A DNA stretch of 64,000 bases, taken from NCBI GenBank assembly GCA_024220505.1, contig JAKZZE010000027.1:62001-126000 (forward strand). The letters run 5' to 3'. The position numbers and the translations under genes are program-made. Every line of letters starts with the position of its first letter. The first letter of the stretch is position 1. Below are positions 56,253 to 64,000 of this stretch, piece by piece. Source of the DNA: Rhizopus arrhizus (lineage: Eukaryota > Mucoromycota > Mucoromycetes > Mucorales > Rhizopodaceae). The notes below the pieces were generated by a model. It was not told the DNA's origin and ran no database searches. It saw nothing but the letters and a program-made list of their open reading frames with translations.

Positions 56253-56942
56253 TTATTTTGTCGAGTTTAATAAACCACAGTTTTTACATGTTCTGAGTTC
56301 TTTACTAGCAGCAAACTTTTCTATGATTGGTTTTAATTGTGTACCAAGGTCCACACAGTAAAATGATTCTTCATATATTATTTTACGACAGTTTGTGTTC
56401 TCACAATACCATCTAAGTGAATCTATTGTTTTATTATTATTAGTCATTTGTAATTCACTTCATTATTAATCTAATTTACCTATATGATGAGATAATCTAA
56501 CTCTTTCAATAACAATTCCTATTGTGTTTTCGAATCGGACAGGGTTATGAGGTACATTGGCTAGTACAAAATTAATTTTAAAATATACTTTTTTAAAGAG
56601 GGGATACATACGGGGAAGTAGAAACATATCACCTTCATTTATATAAATATCTTTAAATTCACCATTTTCCACTATTTTAATCAACAAGTTTCCTTTGACT
56701 TGGTAAAAGAATTCCTAATACAAAAAGAAAGGATGAATATTCCTCTATCTTAATATCTATTGCTGTATTTGTTTGTGTACCTCAGTCTGATTGACATGAT
56801 AGTCTGTTCTCTTGTTTGGCCCACCAACAATCATAATAATTGTATCATTTCCTTTATAAAGTACTGAATTATTTACAGGTGGTTGAAGTTTATCACTGTT
56901 TTCTTCCAACCATCTAGGAAAATTAATTGGTAGTAAAGCCAT
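56253..56942 (-). CDS. BNA1: 3-hydroxyanthranilate 3,4-dioxygenase
   Basis: Four exons: 56781-56942, 56612-56714, 56480-56560 and 56253-56422, giving 171 aa (yeast Bna1 is 177). The start [19 protein letters not shown] is chosen because it matches the family; the frame runs further upstream but codes for unrelated hydrophobic residues. The cupin metal ligands are in [15 protein letters not shown] (His and Glu) and [10 protein letters not shown] (His). The C-terminal part has two Cys pairs ([10 protein letters not shown] and CKNCGL), the rubredoxin-like metal site seen in bacterial and fungal members. The enzyme opens the ring of 3-hydroxyanthranilate to give the quinolinate precursor in the kynurenine route to NAD. 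Introns are 51-66 nt. Confidence 0.93.
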
Positions 56943-58214
56943 TATTATTACTAATAGTAGAATGAAAGAAAAAGGGACCTTAAAAGTTTTGCTATCTGTT
57001 AATCTTATAACAGCAGACAATCTCAAAAAATTGATTCATCCATTTTAAATCTCAGATAAGACAAAACCAATACAAAAAACTATGACAAAGACCTCCAATC
57101 TTCTCCTTTATTTTTCTATCCTTCTTTATCTTTATATCTTTTGTATGTAAAATATTGTATTATTTCATTAATAAAGTAAAAGTATACTCAATATGTAACG
57201 TAAAAAATAAAGCCGCGTTGATTCCCTTCTATACAGCTCGATCATTGCTTATTTAACAATATCTTTCATGCAAAAATTATCTCCTGATTTAAAAAACTCA
57301 ATAAGAAACTTGGTCTTTTTTTTTCTTTACGAGATATTCTGCCAAAGTATGCAAATGTTGGTTCCTTGCGGTCAATGATTATAGAAGATCAATTAAAAAA
57401 GCATATGTTTGTAGCTTGTTTTATTGATTGCCATATGACTATTAAATGATCCACAGAAGCATGATTATGAGAGATACGTTAATAATTTTAATAGGTAGTA
57501 TTTGTCTTTATAGAAAAGTAGACTTCTTCTGTTAAGTGAATAGGACTTACTGACGAGTGGCATCAATTTACATGATTACTAGACATTTCCTTCATTGATC
57601 ACATAAGAGCACCATCTAAAAGGATAGTTGATGGACAAGCAAAAAACCTAAGACACTTAAAAAAAACAGTACAAGATTTAGATGTGCCGAATTAAAAGTG
57701 GATTTAAACATCAGTGAACTGCATTATTCTTTGGAAAGGAAGCTTTACCATACGTCTTTTTAGCTCATCGATAGAAAATGTATTAAGCCCAGTGTCTTTG
57801 GGCATTGTTTGCTTCAAGGTTATCAAAAAATTTTAAACATAAAAGAAGCTATCAATGACATAAATGAAACAGACATCGAGTAATTATTCGGAAAGCTCTC
57901 GATATGATTGCTTGAAGCCTTATTATAGTATTTTTTGATAGATTATGCATCCGAATAGCTTCAGTACAAGTGATTTATTAATACAAATTATGCATTCCTC
58001 CCATTCAAATTTATGTTTCAATAATTAAAGATAATGTTTATGCTGTTCTTTTATTACATAATCTATTTTTATGTAACTTTTTCATTAAAATAAAGTTGTT
58101 TGTTTAATTTTATATACAAGATAGAGTGTTTCAATATCCATTTGATAGCGAATAAAATATGTATATTTATAGCTAAAGCAGTATTTTTTTAAAGTGGACA
58201 TACATAATCCTGAC
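56943..58214. other. Intergenic region, no gene recognised
   Basis: 1.27 kb of AT-rich DNA between the 5' end of BNA1 and the 3' end of the tail-anchored protein gene. A region at about 57590-57900 has longer open pieces but no family match or clean frame. Confidence 0.5.
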
Positions 58215-58563
58215 TTAGTTACCCTTCATCTTTTTCTTTTCAGTTAATACAGCAATAACTATTGTATAAATAAAGATAGTCAATATACAAACAGCGGGTA
58301 TAGTGAAACGGACAACTTGAATAGGAGCACAAGTAAGTCTAATACAAAAAAAATAAGCTTTTTATGTACTTTACTTTTTTTGGTGTTTTTTTCTGTTACT
58401 TTTGAAAAGTCCAAGTACTTGTTTTTTTGTTATGTTCTGGCATAAAATAAGGATCTTCGTCATCATCATCACTTTCAGCATAAGATATAAATTCTATTGC
58501 TTCTTCTTGTTCATTGTCTGATATTTGTGATGATAATAAATTATATTCTTCTTCTGGTATCAT
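58215..58563 (-). CDS. Small acidic tail-anchored membrane protein (95 aa)
   Basis: Two exons, 58400-58563 and 58215-58338, with a 61-nt intron. The start MIPEEEYNLLSSQISD leads an acidic N-terminal half (ESDDDDEDPYFMPEHNKK). The second exon encodes one TM helix (FTIPAVCILTIFIYTIVIAV) followed by LTEKKKMKGN. One helix near the C-terminus with a short basic tail suggests a tail-anchored protein of the ER or another endomembrane with a cytosolic acidic domain. Splice junction, frame and topology are consistent, but no family is recognised. The ATG precedes a promoter region shared with no close neighbour. Confidence 0.65.
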
Positions 58564-59420
58564 TTTATGTGTAAGAAAAAAGGTAGTTTTGTTAAAAAGA
58601 GGAAAAAAAAATGTACAAAAATCGACGGAGAATGAAAAAGAAAGATATGAATCTATGTCATGCTACTTTAGATCATGCTTTTAATAAAAAGAAACAATAA
58701 TAACCAAAATTCGAAAAGTGTGCTGATAGCTTGTTTAAAAAATCTTTCTTGTTAATTTAGGATCTTTTTTACTGTGTATGTGTACGACTTGAATAATCAG
58801 TATTTAAGCTACGCGTATTCTTTAAAAAAAAGACATCCTCTAGAATGGATAACACGTCTGCAATTGTTTACCATCCTACTTCTGACTCAAGCTTTTAAAA
58901 GTGTTTGCATCCAGTCATCCCATAATAAGAGTAAAGAAGAAAAGAGATTGTTTTGTACCAAAAAATCAATGTGCATCTATCTCCGGAAACGCTATACCAG
59001 AAAAGGTACACAAACAAAGGTTTCTGGCGTCATTGGTGATGAGAGGGAAAGCATAGGAGCCAACGACGATACCAAAGGCGGGTTGCCACCACATTCTTCA
59101 TCTTTGTTTTGCTAACTTTATTAATAAAGGACTGGCTTTTTTTGTCTGTTTTTTTTGAATCTCAATTTCATAGAGTTTTCCAGAAAGAAAAGAAAAAAAA
59201 TATTAAAAAAGAAAAGTATGTGCGAAGAGTTACAAAATAATCACGTAGATGAATTGGATAAATCAAAATCAAATAACAAAAAACATACTTAATACTTACT
59301 TCTTGCCTTGAGAATTTTTTAGGACATAAAAATTTTTTATTAGTCGGTCATTGAAATGTCAATAAATATAAATAGAATTTGAAGATTGTAATTTTGCTTG
59401 TAACCATCTTTCTTTACATA
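58564..59420. other. Intergenic region between divergent genes
   Basis: An 857-bp region. A 113-codon frame at 58774-59115 has no ATG before the middle and no domain, so it is not called. The right end is the cyclophilin promoter. Confidence 0.45.
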
Positions 59421-60029
59421 ATGTCTAACCCTAAAGTTTTCTTCGATGTCTCTGCCAACAGCCAGCCTCTTGGCGTAAAGTATACCTCATTAAATATATA
59501 TTCGCGTAAATAACTAAAATGATCATGTAGCGTATTGTTATGGAATTGAGAGCTGACGTTGTCCCTAATACTGCTGAAAACTTCCGTGCCTTGTGTACTG
59601 GTGAAAAGGGTTTCGGCTACAAGGGTTGTTCTTTCCACCGTGTTATCCCTGAATTCATGCTCCAAGGTGGTGACTTCACCAACCACAATGGTACTGGTGG
59701 TAAATCCATCTACGGTAACAAGTTCCGTGATGAAAACTTCAACCTCAAGCACACTGGCCCCGGTGACTTGTCCATGGCCAACGCTGGTCCCAACACCAAC
59801 GGTTCTCAATTCTTCATCACCACCATCAAGTGTTCTTGGTTAGATGGTAAGCACGTCGTCTTTGGTCGTGTTACTGAAGGGTAAGTTTTACAAGACGATA
59901 AAAAAAATAAATAGAAAAGCTAAATGTGTCAAATGTAGTTTGGACGTTGTTCAAAAGATTGAATCTCTTGGTTCTCCCAATGGTACTCCCAAAGCCAAGA
60001 TCATCATCGATAACTGTGGTCAATTATAA
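59421..60029 (+). CDS. Cyclophilin A-type peptidyl-prolyl isomerase
   Basis: Three exons: 59421-59474, 59531-59880 and 59939-60029, giving 164 aa, exactly the usual cyclophilin A length. The start [20 protein letters not shown] is followed by [16 protein letters not shown] (catalytic Arg in FHRV, with F and Q), [13 protein letters not shown] and the cyclosporin-contacting Trp in [12 protein letters not shown], so the active site is complete. No targeting signal is present, so it is cytosolic or nuclear. Codon use is strongly C-ended (TTCACCAACC, AACGCTGGTCCC), as in the Hsp70 gene, indicating high expression. The HAD phosphatase gene starts 101 bp after the stop on the same strand. Confidence 0.97.
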
Positions 60030-60130
60030 GTTGCTTCCTCTTGTCTCCAATAAAAAAAAAAGCTTAATTTTTTGTTCTAACTTGATCGCGTCTTTTTTTA
60101 TTTTTTATTTTTTATTTTTTTTAAAAAATA

Positions 60131-61251
60131 ATGTCTGCAATAAAAGGTTTACTCATTGACCTCAGTGGTACTATTCATATTGATTCAAAAGTTATTCCTG
60201 GTGCAATTCAAGCAATCGAACGTTTAAAAGCGAGCAACATTCCTTTCAGGTTTATTTTGTGAACTGTTCTTATTTGTCATCTCTACTTACATTCTTTGTA
60301 GGTTTGCTACAAATACAACAAAAGTGTCTTCGCGCCAATTAGTAAATAAGCTAAACAAGCTTGGTTTTCAAATAGAAGAGAAAGATGTAATAATTTCAAC
60401 AACTAAAAATAAGAGTATATTCACTGTTATTAGGTTTTTACTTCCTTATCTGCCTGTCGCGATATGATTCAATCTAAACAACTCAGGTAATATAAAATAG
60501 ATGCTGTTTTAATACTTGAAGTTAATGAAAATCAAGACCTTTATTGCTCATGGAAACAGAAGCAGAAGAAGAATTTGAAGGAATTGATAGAAATCAACCC
60601 AACTCTGTTGTTATTGGATTAGCACCGTCAAAATTTAATTATGAAAAAGTATAAGCATACTTTTTCTGCATAAAACATACTCTAAAGTCACTTTTTAGTT
60701 GAATGAAGCATTCCGATTGATCACAAATAACCCAGATATACCTTTGATTGCCGTTCATAAAGCAAAGTACTTTGCTGATAAAGATGAACAATTATCAATG
60801 GGACCTGGTGGTTTTGTACAAGGTAAATTCATATTTTTAAAAAAAGAAGACGTGTTCTTACATGAGTTAAAAAGCGCTTGAATATGCAACTGGAAAGGAA
60901 GCCACCATTGCTGGCAAACCAACAAGGCAATTCTTTGAAATGGCATTACAACAAATGTATGTACTGCATAATTGGTCTGCAGAGAACTAATAACTTGATA
61001 GCAATATGCTGGATACTCCTGAAAACGTAGCAATTATTGGTGATGATGTTCATAATGATTTAGGAGGTGGAGCAAAAGAACTTGGATTGCAGCGTTATTT
61101 AGGTAACAATCTACTTGTCAGTGATCAACATTGAGCTCATTTTTTTTCTATAGTCCAAACAGGCAAATACAGAAAAGAAGATGAAAATAAAGATGAAGAC
61201 ATAAAGGTATTTAGGTCAATTGTGGAAGCCATTGAACATATTTTAGCATAA
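60131..61251 (+). CDS. HAD-superfamily phosphatase, HDHD2/LHPP-like
   Basis: Eight exons: 60131-60249, 60302-60386, 60434-60486, 60537-60648, 60699-60822, 60875-60956, 61002-61102 and 61154-61251, giving 257 aa. HAD motif I is LIDLSGTIHID; the position two after the first Asp is Ser, as in HDHD2, whose motif reads DLSGT. Motif II is in FATNTTK. Motif III Lys is in AGKPTRQFFE, and motif IV is IGDDVHNDLGG. The cap resembles the IIA type of HDHD2 and LHPP (IGLAPSKFNYEKLNEAF, AVHKAKYF). Substrates are uncertain; LHPP acts on pyrophosphate and phosphoamino groups. Because the second Asp of motif I is replaced by Ser, phosphatase activity may be low or altered. Confidence 0.9.
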
Positions 61252-61358
61252 AAAAATAAAAATGAAAATTAAATGATTTTTTGTGTTACTTGACTTCTCC
61301 CCTCAATAATTTATTTGCCTCTCTTTCTCTCTCTTTTTTTTATGCTTCATCTCTTTTC

Positions 61359-64000
61359 ATGTCTAATTTTGAGAATAGACAAAGATTAAGTAGTTCTTTT
61401 GGTCCCTCTAGAAATAATAACAACGATATTTCCGCGGAGCTTAAAGTAGGCGCGCGTGCACAAACACAGGGCAAAGTAGGCACAATTAGGTTTGTAGGAA
61501 CAACGAGTTTTCAGACAGGAAAATGGGTCGGCATTGAATTAGACGAACCTCAAGGAAAGAACAGCGGCGTGGTTCAAGGCAAGAGATATTTTGATTGTAG
61601 ACTGAATCATGGTGTGTTTGTTAGACCCAGTCAAGTCAAAGTGATTGAAGTAATTTAGAGTTTTTGTCTATATAAACGAGAATGCTAATGCTTTTAACAT
61701 GTAGGATCAAGCTACAGTTGAATCACCTACACCAACCGTGAGCTCTTCCCGATTTGCTCCTGCTAGAGATCCCAATTTAGCCGCTGCCACCAGCAAAACC
61801 AGTACCTCGACTTCAACCACCTTGTTACCTTCTCGCATCAGTCGATTACCACAAAATAATGCCATCTCAGGCCTTCGGAGACCTACAGTTGCTGGCTTGG
61901 CTAGCAATAACAAAAAATCAATATCACCTCCCATTAGCCGTGAGAAAAGAAGCAGTACTCTATCTCAATTCAAGTCAGAAACATCTTCTCCTTCTTCTTC
62001 CCCAACAGCGTCTCGCTCGAGCTTTTCATTTGCCCAGCATCAAGCGGAGGAAATCAAGAGTAAGCATAGATCGGATGACTCACGCCTTTCCAGAGAGATT
62101 CGAGTCAATCAAAGAAAGAGTCCTGAAGTGGAAAGAGAAGAAGAACCAGAAGAAGGACCTGAAGAAGAGCCTCAGCGAGATAGAAGCCAAGAGGAATTAG
62201 AGAAACCTCAAGAGAGGATCCATTCTACACCTGAGCCCAAAGAAATCACCGTCGAACAAGAGGTTATAAAAACATCTTCAACAGGTCTAAAGAATAACAC
62301 CCAGCCGACCTATGGCTCCTTGGCTGCCAATTTACCTGTCAGTAAATCAGAACAGATGGTCCCCTTGAAAGATTATGAAGAACTTCGTTTGAAATTAAAG
62401 ATCCTTGAAACCAAACGACAAGAAGATCGTGAAAGATATAGAGAGCATGAAAAGGTGAAGGAAGAGGCTGAACAATTCTTGACGTTAAGAAATAAACTGC
62501 AAGGTAAGCACTGTGTCTTGTTCCCCCTTTTTCTCCTTAACCTATTTGATTAGATAAAATATCGGATTTACAAAGGGAGTTAAGAGAAACAAAGAGAGAA
62601 TTAAAGGAATCAGTAACAGAGCAAGAAGCATATGAAAGTAAATACAACGATGCTATCGAATCGCTCGAAATGATGACGCTGGACAAGGAAGTAGCGGAAG
62701 AAAAAGCAGAGAACTTACAGCAAGAGGTCAATGTGTTAAAGGATAAGATTGAAGAGATCAGCGTGGATTTGGATGTGTTGAAAAAGGAAGCTGATATCAT
62801 GAACCGTGTGCCTGAAAGAGATGGTGAGGAAAAGACACCTTTGGAAGTCATTCAACTCGAAAGACATAACGAGAGATTAAAGGAGGCCCTGATGAGGTAA
62901 TGATTGTATTGGTAGCATCATACGCTTTTCCACTAAGCCTGTTGTATGTAGACTGCGTGATGCAACTATGGCTAGAGAAAATGAACTTTGTGATAAAATT
63001 AAAGAATTAGAAAAGGAAACGCACGAACTGGAAGAATTAAAAACTCAGTTTAATAAGACACGCGAAAGACTTCGGTTGGCTGAGCTTACTATTGAAGAAC
63101 TGAAGCAATCTCTTGATGATGCTTTAGGCGCTGAAGATTTGGTAGAACAATTGACAGAAAAGAATTTGGCACTTACAGAAAAAATGGAAGAGATGCATTT
63201 GGTTGTAGAAGATTTGGAGGCACTGAAAGAGTTGGCTGATGAGCTAGAAGATAATCACATTGAGACCGAGAAACAGTTACAAGCCGAGATTGGTAAAATA
63301 GCAGAATGAAACGATGATTATTTCTAGCTAATCTTGATAAAAAAAAAAAGATCATAGAGATATGTTGTTGCGTGAACAAATGGAAAGAATGAGAGCAGCA
63401 GAAGAGACAAACGCGGATTACGAAACTACAATCCAGCAATTCAGAGAGCTAGTTACCATGCTACAAAATGACTTGGAACATTTAAGACACAAGGAAGTAA
63501 GTCAGCAGAGCGAGCAGAGAACCTTGAGTAGCCAATCTCAAGCCATGATGTCGCTCAACATTCAACTTCAATCGACTGTGATGAAGGCTCAAGCCAAATC
63601 CATTGATCTCGAGCTTCGAAAGCTGGAAGCTGCTCAAGCCAATGATCGATTGAGTTACATTCAACCTTACCTCCCCGATTCTTTCTTCAAGACAGAAAAT
63701 GACGCTATCTCCTGTGTCTTGTTATTCAAGCGATTGGTCTTTAAATCTGAATTGGTTATCAAACAGCTGGATCAAAATCATCCTATCAGCGAAAAGATCA
63801 TGGATACAGTCCCCGAAAGTTTGATATCAGTCTGTGAGATGCGTCAAAGGGCTGGTTGGTTAAGTGATTTGAGTAAACGTTTCGTGACATTTATTGTCAA
63901 CTGTAGCCCAATGACCTTCATCAAGATGGGACAAGTTTACCATGATTTGGTGGGCACTGAAAGAAGATTGACAAATATCGTGGATCTGTTGCGTACAGAT
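61359..64000 (+). CDS. Dynactin p150-Glued subunit, N-terminal part (runs off window)
   Basis: Five exons seen: 61359-61649, 61705-62503, 62554-62896, 62952-63292 and 63351-64000 (open at the edge), about 808 residues. A CAP-Gly domain covers residues about 30-95 with GKWVGIELDEPQGKNSG and YFDCRLNHGVFVRPSQVK (GKNDG-type microtubule/EB1 contact, here GKNSG). A basic Ser/Pro-rich linker (about 100-230) follows, then long coiled coils CC1A/B (ETKRELKESVTEQEAYE ... VEQLTEKNLALTEKMEEM), and the start of the Arp1-side domain (DRLSYIQPYLPDSFF, CVLLFKRLVFKSELVI) shared with the family. p150 binds dynein intermediate chain and microtubules. It is the third dynein-pathway gene in this window. Confidence 0.94.

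Noticed and set aside
56943..57026. N-terminal extension of BNA1 giving a hydrophobic leader
   Set aside because: The frame is open upstream, but the extra residues resemble a chance TM segment; the family start is MALLPINFP at 56942, and the enzyme is cytosolic.
58774..59115. 113-codon plus-strand frame
   Set aside because: It begins only at a GTG codon, has no in-frame ATG until its second half, and shows no domain. It might be a broken exon but is not supported.
1..64000. CRISPR arrays, operons, bacterial-type ribosome binding sites, rRNA genes
   Set aside because: None seen; spliced genes throughout identify the DNA as eukaryotic nuclear sequence.

Overview
The window is nuclear DNA of an early-diverging fungus, most probably a member of the Mucorales (Rhizopus/Mucor-type). 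The reasons are AT-rich, gene-dense sequence with many very short introns (about 45-80 nt, GT...AG, often ending TTAG/ATAG), fungal orthologues throughout (NOT1, SRS2, TLG2, SFT2, BNA1, Hook, p150-Glued, an HMG-box factor), and a DIRS-type retrotransposon of the kind known from this group. The species cannot be named from the sequence alone. Exon structures were built by hand from splice signals, reading-frame continuity and remembered family conservation; no search was run.

Layout. 1-3.3 kb: 3' end of NOT1 (with a 90-bp MITE in one intron), convergent with a small single-span membrane protein. 6.1-8.7 kb: cytosolic Hsp70 and a small Cys-rich protein. 11.5-15.9 kb: an apparently intact DIRS-like element with Gag-like, RT/RNase H/methyltransferase-like and tyrosine-recombinase frames, 116-bp inverted terminal repeats and an internal complementary region that copies both ends. 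16.9 kb: a possible 21-aa peptide gene. 18.6-28.4 kb: METTL5-like rRNA methyltransferase, Hook paralogue A, an HSPA12-like Hsp70 relative and proteasome alpha4. 29.8-45.3 kb is the densest block: a GT8-like/GT64 fusion glycosyltransferase, an unknown coiled-coil protein, Srs2-type helicase, choline/ethanolamine kinase, Hook paralogue B, SFT2 and TLG2 (whose stop codons share one TTAA), and a four-span membrane protein. 45.3-58.2 kb is accessory: a LINE 3' remnant, a decayed gene of unknown family, a small secreted Cys-rich protein, broken reading frames, an HMG-box transcription factor, a Tc1/mariner transposase relic and BNA1. 58.2-64 kb: a tail-anchored protein, cyclophilin A, a HAD phosphatase and the 5' part of dynactin p150-Glued, which runs off the end.

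Functional threads. Three genes serve minus-end microtubule transport (two Hook paralogues and p150-Glued). SFT2, TLG2 and the four-span protein form a Golgi/endosome membrane block. Two Hsp70-fold proteins, a cyclophilin and a proteasome subunit cover protein quality control. The most unusual items are the complete DIRS architecture, the inactivated-looking GT8 domain fused to GT64, the shared-stop SFT2/TLG2 pair, the MITE-enlarged NOT1 intron, the tandemly retained Hook paralogues and the small secreted Cys-rich protein.
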